NCBI GenBank assembly: GCA_963760935.1
Contig: CAVXFB010000003.1
Span: forward strand, 868,001 to 932,000
Direction of reading: 5' to 3'
DNA length: 64,000 bases
From: CAVXFB01 sp963760935
GTDB taxonomy: Bacteria > Planctomycetota > Planctomycetia > Pirellulales > Thermoguttaceae
The position numbers were made by a program, and so were the translations under genes. Position 1 is the first letter of the stretch. Every line of letters begins with the position of its first letter. Shown one piece after another: positions 37,244 through 45,630 of this stretch. Below the pieces are notes generated by a model. It saw nothing but the letters and a program-made list of their open reading frames with translations, had not been told where the DNA came from and made no database searches.

Positions 37244-37281
37244 GATGGGTGAGGCAGACAGGAATGTCCGCCGCACCCATC
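37244..37281. repeat. Palindrome between convergent genes
   Basis: The arms GATGGGTG and CACCCATC are extended inward by GGCAGAC/GTCCGCC-type pairing, making a 38-nt hairpin without a T-run. It sits between the ABM gene and degP, which converge, and probably terminates or stabilises both transcripts. Confidence 0.6.
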
Positions 37282-37315
37282 CATTTAGCTGGCTTACGCC
37301 AGTGGCACGAGCGTG

Positions 37316-38890
37316 TTAGCCGCCGGAGCGGATCACTACGAAGCGAGTGCCTCGCTCCGAACGAACCAGCAGCAACACGCCCTTGTCCACACTTTGGTTC
37401 TCCATAATCTTCTGGAAATCCGCTACGGATTTCACCGGTTTACGATCCACGCTGACGATGACCATTCCGCTGCCCAGACCGGCCATGCCGGCGAGGCTGC
37501 CGCGTTGGACGTCAGTAATCACGACGCCTTCGCCCTCCTTGATGCCGAGCTTCTCCGCCACGTTTGGCGTGAGATTGGTCACGTCGACGCCGAGCTTCTG
37601 ATCGTGCACCGATCCTTCCTTACCGGGAGTTCGCGACTCGAACTGTGCGGTCCCATAGTTCTCCGGTTGTTCACGCGTGGTAACCTGCAAGGTCAACTGC
37701 TTGCCGTCGCGGACGACAGTCACCGGCTGGCTTTCGCCGATCTTCGCCTGTTCGACGGCCATCTGAAGCTCCTGCGGGCTGGTCACACGCTTGCCGGCAA
37801 ACTCGACAATCACGTCGCCAGTCTTTAGTCCCGCCGCTGCCGCAGGCGCATTCGGCTGCACGTCGGTCACGACAGCGCCTTCGCGCGACTGAATGCCAAA
37901 TTGCTGGGCCAAGTCCTGCGTAACCGGTTGAATGGCCACGCCGAGATAGGAGCGTTGCACCGAGCCGTGAGCGATCAATTGATCGCTGACCCATTTGGCC
38001 AGATTGGACGATACGGCGAAACCGACGCCTTGATTGCCGCCGCTGCGCGAAGAAATGGCCGTATCGATGCCAATCACTTCGCCATCCAGATTTACCAGCG
38101 GTCCGCCGCTATTGCCCGGGTTGATCGCCGCGTCGGTCTGGATGAAGTTCTCGCGGGGCGCAATTCCGATGCCTCGCCCTTTAGCGCTAATGATGCCGGC
38201 GGTAACGGTGCCCTCGAGTCCGAACGGGTCGCCCAACGCCAGCACCCAGTCGCCCACTTGCATGTCATCGCTGTTGCCAAGCTTGGCGGCCTGGAGATTG
38301 TCGGCCTTGACGCGAATAATGGCCAGATCAGTCTTCGGGTCAGTCTTGACGCTGACGATTTGAGACCCCTTCAACTCACGGCCGTCGTGCAGACGCACCA
38401 TGATGTTGCCACCACCGTCGACTACGTGGTTATTCGTCAGGATGATGCCCGACGAATCGATGATCACACCCGAACCGATGCCAGAGACCTCGGGCGACGG
38501 CATCATGTGAAAACCGTGCCCCGGCGTCTGCGGCATGTCCTTAAAGAAGCGGCGAAACTCCGGCGGCAACATGTCGCCAAACGGGTTCTCCTCGTTGCCG
38601 TTGTTCGACGATTCGTTCTCCGCGACGGCCTTCTCGTTGACCTTAGGCGTGGTCTGAATCATCACGACCGAGGGAAGGACTTTCTGGGCGGCTTCTCGAA
38701 ACGCCTTCGACAGCGTTCTGGCATAACTAGTGCCAGCTTCGGCGGCGCTGCTCTTGGCGGTCATGGCCGGCCCCTGGGCCAAAGCGTGATCGCCGACCCC
38801 CCACATCATGGAAACGCCGCCCAACAGGGCTACCACCGCGACGGCGGCGATCCAGGTCCGCGCTCGTATCCTTAGAAAACTGCGGTTCAT
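37316..38890 (-). CDS. degP: DegP/HtrA (Do) family periplasmic serine protease
   Basis: This 524-residue exported protease/chaperone handles misfolded envelope proteins. A signal anchor occupies residues 12-32. The catalytic triad is H155 in LTNNHVVDG, D188 in PKTDLAIIRV and S261 in NPGNSGGPL. Two PDZ domains follow (SYLGVAIQPVTQDLA... and DQKLGVDVTNLTPNVA...). Compared with classical Do proteases it has an acidic, Asn-rich insert after the first beta strand. The start has a strong AAGGAG site. A sigma70-like promoter is visible upstream (38937-38966). Confidence 0.93.
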   Translation of the reverse strand: MNRSFLRIRARTWIAAVAVVALLGGVSMMWGVGDHALAQGPAMTAKSSAAEAGTSYARTLSKAFREAAQKVLPSVVMIQTTPKVNEKAVAENESSNNGNEENPFGDMLPPEFRRFFKDMPQTPGHGFHMMPSPEVSGIGSGVIIDSSGIILTNNHVVDGGGNIMVRLHDGRELKGSQIVSVKTDPKTDLAIIRVKADNLQAAKLGNSDDMQVGDWVLALGDPFGLEGTVTAGIISAKGRGIGIAPRENFIQTDAAINPGNSGGPLVNLDGEVIGIDTAISSRSGGNQGVGFAVSSNLAKWVSDQLIAHGSVQRSYLGVAIQPVTQDLAQQFGIQSREGAVVTDVQPNAPAAAAGLKTGDVIVEFAGKRVTSPQELQMAVEQAKIGESQPVTVVRDGKQLTLQVTTREQPENYGTAQFESRTPGKEGSVHDQKLGVDVTNLTPNVAEKLGIKEGEGVVITDVQRGSLAGMAGLGSGMVIVSVDRKPVKSVADFQKIMENQSVDKGVLLLVRSERGTRFVVIRSGG

Positions 38891-38936
38891 AGCAAATCAT
38901 CTCCTTCTTTCTTTGTGTTCCAGAATGACTCCGGCA

Positions 38937-38966
38937 AAAATAAGTTCGTGCGTCGACCCTTGTCAA
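38937..38966 (-). promoter_or_regulatory. Promoter for degP
   Basis: On the minus strand, TTGACA (38966-38961) is separated by 18 nt from TATTTT (38942-38937). It points toward the degP start about 47 nt downstream. No heat-shock-type (sigmaE) elements were recognised. Confidence 0.6.
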
Positions 38967-39096
38967 AAGTCTTGTTACCGGCACCGACGGAATCTTGCAG
39001 CCAGCGTTCGGCTCTTACATTGTGAGGCCGCTTGCAACCACCGCCACAGGGGAGGGGGCGGTGCATCCCTTAGTGCCAAGACCGATTTGAAACGAT

Positions 39097-39162
39097 GGGT
39101 GCCACGGTTGGCTTGTCCAACCGAGTTTTCCAGCACTGCTGGACGATCCAGCAGTTGCACCC
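39097..39162. repeat. Dispersed planctomycete palindromic repeat
   Basis: This 66-bp element is bounded by GGGTGC and GCACCC. It contains two hairpins: ACGGTTGG-cttgt-CCAACCG, and one built on CTGCTGGA/TCCAGCAG. The left end shares GGGTGCCAC and the CTTGT loop with the copy inside the coding region at 931-960. Confidence 0.75.
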
Positions 39163-39274
39163 AACGTGTTAACTGAGCACGGCCGGGGCTCTAGAGACGG
39201 GCAGGCCGACGGCGCGGACCTAATGGTGGTCGCCTACTCGGTTGCCGCGTTACCAAGTTGCGTTCAATGGTCTC

Positions 39275-39303
39275 TTGACTATCTTGGCACCCCGATGTAC
39301 ACT
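39275..39303 (+). promoter_or_regulatory. Promoter of the GntR-ABC operon
   Basis: TTGACT (39275-39280) and TACACT (39298-39303) are separated by exactly 17 nt, a near-consensus sigma70-type promoter. The -10 element overlaps the first bases of the palindromic operator. Confidence 0.8.
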
Positions 39304-39324
39304 GCACTAGTGATCTAATGCAGT
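39301..39324 (+). promoter_or_regulatory. Palindromic operator, probably for the GntR regulator
   Basis: ACTGCACTAG and CTAATGCAGT form a 24-bp inverted repeat with one mismatch around a TGAT centre. It covers the -10/start-site region 25 bp before the gntR gene, so binding by the encoded regulator would repress its own operon. Assignment to this regulator is inferred from position. Confidence 0.75.
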
Positions 39325-39348
39325 CGGGCGGATTGCCGATTTGAGACC

Positions 39349-39741
39349 ATGCAGATCGATCCTAACAGCCACGTCCCCATCTACCTGCAAATTGCCGACG
39401 GCGTGCGCGCCGCGGTGGCGGCGGGCGTGTACCGGCCGGGCGAGCCGCTGCCGTCGTTGCGGGCGATGGCCGTCCAAGTTCAGGTTAATCCGAATACGGT
39501 GCAGCGGGCTTACGACGAGTTAGAACGGGCAGGCCTGATCTACTGCCAGCGAGGCCGGGGGCTCTTCGTTGCCGAGCAGGGGGCGGCTTCGGCCCAATCG
39601 CTTGCCGGGGACGGCGTTCGGCGGGCGCTGGACGACGCAATCCGCGCCGGTCAAACGGCCGGCATGACGATCAAGCAGGTGCGGCAGATGTTCGACGCGG
39701 CCCTGCGAGACACGAGCCGCGATAGGAGCAAACAGCCATGA
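39349..39741 (+). CDS. GntR-family regulator, YtrA subfamily
   Basis: This 130-residue regulator has the short YtrA architecture: an N-terminal winged helix (PIYLQIADGVRAAVAAGVYRPGEPLPSLRAMA, then VNPNTVQRAYDELERAGLIYCQRGRGLFV) and only a small C-terminal helical tail. YtrA-type regulators usually control adjacent ABC transporter genes and respond to cell-envelope stress; the ligand here is unknown. Its stop overlaps the start of the ABC ATPase (ATGA), and a matching promoter and operator lie upstream. Confidence 0.88.
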   Translation: MQIDPNSHVPIYLQIADGVRAAVAAGVYRPGEPLPSLRAMAVQVQVNPNTVQRAYDELERAGLIYCQRGRGLFVAEQGAASAQSLAGDGVRRALDDAIRAGQTAGMTIKQVRQMFDAALRDTSRDRSKQP

Positions 39742-40652
39742 CGACGGCAGATGCAAACGGCCCGGCGGTTGAACTTGTCGGTCTGACGAAGCGGTTCGGC
39801 CGCACCTTGGCCGTCGGTGGACTTTCGTTGGCCATCCCCCGCGGAAGCACGTTTGGCCTGCTGGGGCCCAACGGGGCCGGCAAGAGCACGACGATCAAAA
39901 TGCTGATGGGCATGCTCTCGATCACAGCCGGCGAAGCCCGCGTGTTGGGAATCGACGTTCGCAACGACGCGACGGAGATCAAGCAGCGGGTCGGATATGT
40001 GCCCGAGTCGCATTACATTTACCGTTGGATGCGCGTCGGTGAAGCGATTGGGTTCTGCAAGGCGTGCTTTCGGTCGTGGAACGACGAGACGTGCCGCGAG
40101 ATGCTCAAGCTATTCGGCCTGGACACCGAGAAAAAGGTCAAGCATCTGTCAAAGGGGATGCTGGTGAAGCTCTCGTTGTTGCTGGCCGTGTCGCATGAGC
40201 CGGAGGTGCTCTTGCTCGACGAGCCGCTCTCAGGATTGGACCCTGTCGCCCGGGAGGAGTTTCTGGACGGCGTCTTGCAGACGATCTGCGATCGCGGGCA
40301 AACGGTGCTCATATCCAGCCACATGCTGGACGACGTGCGCCGGCTGGCCGACACGGTCGGCATTCTCTACGACGGGCAATTGCTCGTGCATGGCAATCTC
40401 GACGCGTTGCTTAGCTCGACGAAACGGATTCGGGCAACGCTCAGCGACGGCTGCCGGCCGAACCAACTGCCCGACGGCGCGATCTGGCAGCGCACGGAAG
40501 GCCGGGAGTGGTTGATCACGGTCCGCGACTTTGCGCCGGAGAAGGTGCAGCAGGTCCGGGCTATGAAGGGCGTGGAGCATGTCGGCGTGATCGATCTTGG
40601 GCTGGAAGACGTATTCAAGGATTTCATTCGCGGGCAAAGGGCAGCACCATGA
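39738..40652 (+). CDS. ABC transporter ATP-binding protein
   Basis: This 304-residue ATPase energises the cognate permease. It has Walker A GPNGAGKST, the Q-loop in RVGYVPESHYIYRWM, the ABC signature HLSKGMLVKLSLLLAVSHEP (variant LSKGM), Walker B VLLLDEPLSGLDP and the H-loop SSHMLDDVRR. The C-terminal ~80 residues form an accessory domain of the YtrB/CcmA type. It is translationally coupled to the GntR regulator and followed by its permease. The substrate is unknown; export is more likely than import because no binding protein is present. Confidence 0.9.
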   Translation: MTTADANGPAVELVGLTKRFGRTLAVGGLSLAIPRGSTFGLLGPNGAGKSTTIKMLMGMLSITAGEARVLGIDVRNDATEIKQRVGYVPESHYIYRWMRVGEAIGFCKACFRSWNDETCREMLKLFGLDTEKKVKHLSKGMLVKLSLLLAVSHEPEVLLLDEPLSGLDPVAREEFLDGVLQTICDRGQTVLISSHMLDDVRRLADTVGILYDGQLLVHGNLDALLSSTKRIRATLSDGCRPNQLPDGAIWQRTEGREWLITVRDFAPEKVQQVRAMKGVEHVGVIDLGLEDVFKDFIRGQRAAP

Positions 40653-40665
40653 CCGCTGGGGGACT

Positions 40666-40725
40666 GGTCCATTTTTCGGCGAGAAACGGGTTTTTGCGAA
40701 CCGGCGTCGGCCGAAAACATGGACC
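40666..40725. repeat. Inverted repeat within the ABC operon
   Basis: The arms GGTCCATTTTTCGGC and GCCGAAAACATGGACC differ by one indel, flanking a 29-nt loop. It lies between the ATPase and permease genes and would form a stable hairpin in the mRNA. Confidence 0.6.
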
Positions 40726-40763
40726 TGTCACCTTTCGCGGCGACGAGGGCAAAGGGTAGCACA

Positions 40764-41450
40764 ATGACATGGCTTTTGTGGAAAGACTACCGTCACAACC
40801 GGCTGATCGTGTTCGCGGGTCTGTTCTTTCTTCTTGTGCCGCACCTGATCGCCCCTTGCATCGTTTTCTACACTGCGGTCCATGACTTACCTCATGCGCT
40901 GACGTGGCGGCAGGCGTTTGCCGGCTCGAGCCTCTACAGCTTGATGCTGTCACAACTAACGATTGCGTTAATCGGCGGCAACGCGATCGCAGGCGAGCGG
41001 GTTGATCGCTCGGCAGAATTCCTGGCCTCGTTGCCCGTGACGCGGAGAAGAATCATTGCAAGTAAGCTTCTCTTGGCCGGCGCCATAGTTGCCACCGTAT
41101 GGCTCCTGAATGCACCTATTTTCATGTGGGTAATAGGGGGAGTGCAATTGCCACCGGAAATGAGCGGCGTGCTGATCCAGTTGCTCTCGAATATTGCGAT
41201 CACGGGGACGGTGCTGTTTTGCGTGGCATGGTGCTTGTCTTCGTTCATCGCCAGCCCCACATTCGCCGTATGCGGCGGATTCGCCATTCCGTTTCTCGTA
41301 ATGGTCACTCTCTCATTCGGCGCACACCTCCTAGGTATGCCCGCTGTAGAGCGGAACATGGAATTCTGGTATCCCAGCATCTGCCTGACACTTGCGCCAC
41401 TCTGTTTCGCCGTAGGCACGTGGCACTATCTGCGGCGTGTAGAGCCGTAA
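40764..41450 (+). CDS. ABC-2 type permease
   Basis: This 228-residue integral membrane protein starts at MTWLLWKDYRHNRLIV, the typical N-terminus of ABC-2 permeases. The cytosolic amphipathic helix is followed by about six membrane helices: segments around FAGLFFLLVPHLIAPCIVFY, LMLSQLTIALIGGNAIAGE, LLLAGAIVATVWLLNAPIFMWV, LLSNIAITGTVLFCVAW, FAIPFLVMVTLSFGAHLL and ICLTLAPLCFAVGTW. It forms the membrane part of the exporter with the upstream ATPase. The ATG at 40764 follows the intra-operon hairpin. Confidence 0.82.
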   Translation: MTWLLWKDYRHNRLIVFAGLFFLLVPHLIAPCIVFYTAVHDLPHALTWRQAFAGSSLYSLMLSQLTIALIGGNAIAGERVDRSAEFLASLPVTRRRIIASKLLLAGAIVATVWLLNAPIFMWVIGGVQLPPEMSGVLIQLLSNIAITGTVLFCVAWCLSSFIASPTFAVCGGFAIPFLVMVTLSFGAHLLGMPAVERNMEFWYPSICLTLAPLCFAVGTWHYLRRVEP

Positions 41451-41485
41451 GAATGTGTCGGTCAGCGACCGCGTTTCAGTGGCAA

Positions 41486-41745
41486 GACATCCATTCGACG
41501 ATGAAAGGGTCGCGAAGGCACATATGGAACCCTTTCAGGGTTTACCCGTGTAGACAATTGCCCACCCCGGGGCGGCGCTGCGCTTGCCCTGGGCTATCAT
41601 ATTCAACCGCTTCCCGGTTGCCCCTTTAGGGACTATTAGCAAGGACGGCCCGGCCCCTGAAGGGGCCAAGGAAATCAAAAACGTTACGATCACTCCCCAG
41701 GCGTGAAACGCCTGGGCTAGAGAAAGAGAGCCTTACGGCGGCAGC
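41486..41745. repeat. Mosaic of short palindromes
   Basis: This stretch strings together several perfect small palindromes: AACCCTTTCAGGGTT (about 41528), CCCCGGGG, AACCGCTTCCCGGTT, GGCCCCTGAAGGGGCC (about 41652) and CCCAGGCGTGAAACGCCTGGG (41696-41716). I recognise this pattern as a recurrent intergenic element type in planctomycetes. No gene is present. It lies between the ABC permease and the convergent KAS III fusion. Confidence 0.6.
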
Positions 41746-41763
41746 AAAGACCAGGCCATGACC

Positions 41764-43092
41764 CTACCACTCGACGGCAATCGCCGCGGTGGTCATGCCG
41801 GCGCCGACGGAACAGAGGATTAGCTTGTCGCCGGGCTGCAGGCCGGACTCGACCTCGACCAGCGCGATCGGGATGCTGGCACTAGAGGTGTTGCCAACAT
41901 TCTCGATGTTGAGATAGAACTTCGCGAAATCGACGCCGGCGCGCTTGGCCGCCGCCTTGAGGATGCGGCTGTTTGCTTGGTGAGGAATAATCCAGCGGGT
42001 CTCCTCGGCCGTCCAGCCGCTGCAGGTAAGCGCCTCGCGAATGATATCGGTGAAACTCTCGGTAGCGAAGCGGAACAAGGCGTGGCCGTCGATGCGAATC
42101 CAGGGATCGGATTCGGTCGTGCCATTGCGAATCGCATAGCCGGGCTCTTCGCGGCGGGCCATGTGGAGGCCGCGAGTGTCGGCGCCAAGCACCACGTGAT
42201 GGATGCGATGGCCGCAGGGACAGCCACCCACCGAAGAGACGACGGCCGCGCCGGCGCCATCGCCGAAGAGAAAATACGCGCTGCGGTCCGACGTATCCAA
42301 CAACCGCGATTGCATGTCGACGCCCACGGTCAGCACATTGTGGGCCGTGCCGGAAAGGATCATTCCCTGGGCAACCGACACCGCGTAGAGCCAGCCAGAG
42401 CAGGCCGCGTTGAGATCGAAGGCCGGGACGGTTTGCAGATTGAGCTGGTCTTGCAGGATGGCGGCGGTCGAAGGCATTGCGACGTCCGGCGTGGTCGTGG
42501 CGACGATCACCGCGTCGATATCCTTCGTAGCAATGCCCGAGCGGTGGATCGCATCGAGGGCCGCTTTGTAGGCCATGCCGGAGGGCTTTTCGTCCTGAGC
42601 GGCCCAGCGGCGCTCGCGGATACCCGTGACCTGATAGACGTATTCGGCCGTGATGTCGGGGAAGCTCGCCACAAGCTCGGCATTCGTCACGACGCGCTCG
42701 GGCAGATAGCCGCCGAAGCCCAGCAGGACAACCTGCGCGGTGGATCGGTTGGGCTTGGCGGCCGGCTCGGACTGCGGACGTATGGCCGCGCGCTCTGTAG
42801 CCGCGGCCGGTGGAATCCAATCGCGCACCGCCGGATCGTCGGTCTCGATCTCCATGACCGGATCGGTCAAGGCGATGGTTTCGCCTTCGAGATGGTAGCG
42901 CCGAATCACCAGGCCGTCGCAGGGGGCCTCGAAGTCGAAGACCGACTTCGCACTGTCGACCTGCACTAATGCCTGACCTTTGACGAATCGCCCACCTTCC
43001 GCGACATGCCATTGGATGATCGTGGCTTCGATCTCGGTGGCACCTTGAGCAGGCAGATAGAGCGGGATTTTGAACAGCGCAGCTTCCATCAA
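41764..43092 (-). CDS. Lipoyl-domain/3-oxoacyl-ACP synthase III fusion
   Basis: This 442-residue fusion has residues 1-85 as a lipoyl-type domain, with the modifiable K49 in VQVDSAKSVFDFEAPCDG; the motif resembles E2 lipoyl sites (SDKA) rather than biotin sites (AMKM). A flexible Ala/Pro linker follows (95-117). Residues 120-442 form a complete FabH-type condensing enzyme with Cys231 in LNAACSGWL, His371 in IIPHQANSR and Asn401 in NVGNTSSAS. KAS III starts fatty acid or polyketide chains by condensing an acyl thioester with malonyl-ACP. The ATG overlaps the restored stop of the E1 gene (ATGA), so the two should act together. Direct acyl transfer from lipoamide to Cys231 is inference. Confidence 0.85.
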   Translation of the reverse strand: MMEAALFKIPLYLPAQGATEIEATIIQWHVAEGGRFVKGQALVQVDSAKSVFDFEAPCDGLVIRRYHLEGETIALTDPVMEIETDDPAVRDWIPPAAATERAAIRPQSEPAAKPNRSTAQVVLLGFGGYLPERVVTNAELVASFPDITAEYVYQVTGIRERRWAAQDEKPSGMAYKAALDAIHRSGIATKDIDAVIVATTTPDVAMPSTAAILQDQLNLQTVPAFDLNAACSGWLYAVSVAQGMILSGTAHNVLTVGVDMQSRLLDTSDRSAYFLFGDGAGAAVVSSVGGCPCGHRIHHVVLGADTRGLHMARREEPGYAIRNGTTESDPWIRIDGHALFRFATESFTDIIREALTCSGWTAEETRWIIPHQANSRILKAAAKRAGVDFAKFYLNIENVGNTSSASIPIALVEVESGLQPGDKLILCSVGAGMTTAAIAVEW

Positions 43093-45217
43093 TGCTCCCG
43101 AACCATCTGATCCACGGCCGCCTCAATCCGCTGGCTGTTGGGCCGGTAGAACGCTTCCAGTTCCGGCGCGAACGGCACCGGCAGGTCTGGGGCGGCAATC
43201 AACTGTGGCGGGCATTTCAGCGCGCAAGAGCCTCGCGACAAACCAGCGAGATCACCTGGTTGCCCAGCCCTTGCGTGGCGCCGCACTCTTGTACGACGAT
43301 CAGCCGGCCTGTCTTGCACACCGATTCGAGAATGGGGGCGAGGTCCATCGGTTGCAGCACGAAGGGGTTCCAGACTTCGATCGAACGGGGACTTCGGGCG
43401 GCGGCGGCCTGGGCCTCGTGAACCATCGCGCCGAAGGCCACCAGGGTGACGTCGCTCCCTTCGGTGTATTGCCGGGGTCGCCAGATGGCTTCGAGGTTGC
43501 CGTCGAAATCGATTTCGCCGCCTTTGCTCCAGTAGAGCAGCTTATGCTCGAAGACGAGGCACGGATTGGGATCGTAGAAGCCTGCGACCAGGGCCTCGAA
43601 CGTCTCTTGGGCGGTGGCCGGATAGAGCAGTTTCAGCCCGGGGAAGCGGGACCATAGCCCTTCGAATTCGCCGGAGTGGAAGGCGCCCATCGTCAGCCCG
43701 CCACCGCAGGGCAGCCGCAGCAGCATTGGGGCCGGCCGACCGGTACGGAAGTACCACGTGCCCGAGTTCAGGCCGAGTTGCGTAGTGACTTCGGTCGAGA
43801 AATCGGCGAACTGGAACTCGAGAATCGGCTGGCTGCCGACCTGCGTCGCTCCCAGGGCGAAGCCGACCAGGGCCGACTCGCACAGGGGCATATCGAGCAC
43901 GCGTTCGGGTCCATGACGCTTGATCAGGCCCTTGCACGTTTTGAAGGCCGAGCCATAGATGCCGACGTCGAGCCCGAAGAGGAACGCGCGAGGGTTGTTC
44001 TCGAGCAAATAGTCCAAGGCCCGGCCTACGGCATCGCCATTTTTCACCCGCGGTGCTCGGTAGGGCTTTACGTGAGTGGTCTCACTTTCGGCAAAAACGG
44101 TCATGCGGTTGCTGATCGGATCGGGCCGACCGACGGCCATTGCGTCGGCCAATGCCGAGCGAACTTCATCGTCGACCGCATGCTCCATCGCAGTGATGGC
44201 TGCTTCGGACATGCCGCAGAGTTCGAGCATCTTTATTCGGGCGGCAGGCACCGGGTCGCGTCGTTGCCAGTCCTTCAACTTTTCGGCCGGCACATACTCG
44301 GCCTTGTCATACGCGGCATGGCCTTGCAAACGCAGGGTCATGCATTCGAGCACCGCCGGCAGCGACGAGGCTTGCATCGTTTCCAAGGCGTCGCAGACAG
44401 CCGTGTACACGCCCCAGGCGTCCAGGCCGTCGATCGTGCGGCCACGAATGCCATAGCCGTACGCCCGATCCGAGAGCTGCCGACAATTGTATTGCAGGCT
44501 GGTGGGCGTGGAAAACGAGTATTGATTGTTTTCGATGAGGAAGAGTACGGGTACCTTCTGCACCGAAGCGATGTTGAGCGATTCGTGGATTTCGCCGGTG
44601 CTGCTGCCGCCGTCGCCGATGACGACCAGGCCGAAAACATCCTCGCCTGCTCGCCGTGCGGCCCAGGTGCCACCGAGCACGAGGCTCGGCATTTTGCCCA
44701 GATGGCTGATCATCGGCAATCGCCGGGCGGCAGCGTCGCCGTGATGGGCGTTGCCTTCGCGACCATGCGTTGGGCTGTCGGCGTTGGCCATGTACTGGCA
44801 GAACAACTGGTGCGGCGTGGCGCCGAGCAGCAAGTGGCTGGCGAAGTCGCGGTGCAAGAGCGACACGACGTCGCGGCCCGGCCGAAGCGGCATGGCCATG
44901 CCTGCGGCGGTTGCTTCGTTGCCGGCGCCCGTGGTGACAGTGCCTTTGGCATAGCCCTTCTGGAAGAGTTCCATGAGCCGCTCTTCCATGCGGCGGGAGA
45001 GGAGCATCAAGGGGTAGGCAGCGGCGTAGAACTCAGGCTGCGACAGTCGCTTGGGGAACTCGACGACGGCGACGGCACGCCGGACGCTGTCGATCCGTGA
45101 TGCAGTCCCGCTGCCTACGACACGCTGGCTCTGCGCCTCGCGGCGGACTTCGGCGCCCCACTGAGGCCGGCGATCCAACGATGCTCCGGCCTGTTGGATG
45201 TCCAACGGAGAAGCCAA
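43089..45217 (-). CDS. Fused 2-oxoacid dehydrogenase E1 alpha-beta component, frameshifted
   Basis: This TPP enzyme of about 709 residues decarboxylates a 2-oxo acid and reductively acylates a lipoyl domain. The alpha part carries the TPP motif GDGGSSTGEIHESLN...IENN (201-231). After a linker near residue 380 the beta part follows (LENNPRAFLFGLDVGIYGSAFKTCKGL, then PLCESALVGFALGATQVG). The frame stops early after VCREALAR. Adding one C near 43219 continues it into LKCPPQLIAAPDLPVPFAPELEAFYRP, the typical E1beta C-terminus. With that repair the stop overlaps the lipoyl-KAS III start. Branched-chain or aromatic 2-oxo acids are plausible substrates. No E2 or E3 gene is nearby. Confidence 0.87.
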
Positions 45218-45630
45218 TGGCAGCGCCTTTCTTTGGCGTCACTGTTGAGCGAGGCGAAGAATCTCCGTGATTCCCAAGATTTTTCGCGTCGCTCAGGATG
45301 ACGATCGGACTAGGACCCAGGTGAACTCGCGCAGAGGGTACCCCTCTATGGGAAACGGGCTCGTCTCTCGCGGGATTGTAACGGGGTGGTCGGATGCTGT
45401 CACCACCAATTACCTAAGATTTACCGAGAGCCCCCAGGGATTTACAGAGCCTGAACATAACCGCTTTTATCTATTCCTCCTGGTCTTGCCAGTCTGCGGT
45501 GCTGCCGTCTGTGGTGCGTTGGATTTGGCCACGGTCGCGGCCATCTTGGATGCCGCAAGCGAGCTGCCCAAACGAGATTACGGGGATTTTCTTGCTGCGC
45601 TCGAATGACAGGGATGCGCGCATGGGCTGC
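45218..45630. repeat. Intergenic region with dispersed repeats
   Basis: This 413-bp gap between the E1 start and the flavoprotein gene end contains two related copies of a short repeat. It resembles GA(T/A)TTTTC..CTGCGCTC.GAATGAC, at about 45289-45303 and 45585-45610. Related sequence occurs near 56553 and 56622. An open frame of about 110 codons exists but shows no coding features. Confidence 0.45.

Noticed and set aside
41882..43198. Minus-strand alternative frame of about 438 codons inside the lipoyl-KAS III gene
   Set aside because: The translation is Arg-rich and featureless; the overlapping frame has complete lipoyl and FabH motifs.
43676..45100. Open frame of about 474 codons antisense to the E1 gene
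   Set aside because: It is a shadow of a GC-rich coding strand. The minus-strand frame has TPP motifs and family-like sequence, whereas the antisense translation is rich in Arg/His/Gly without domains.
45267..45608. Possible 113-residue protein
   Set aside because: It spans dispersed repeat copies, has no domain or good start, and is probably non-coding.
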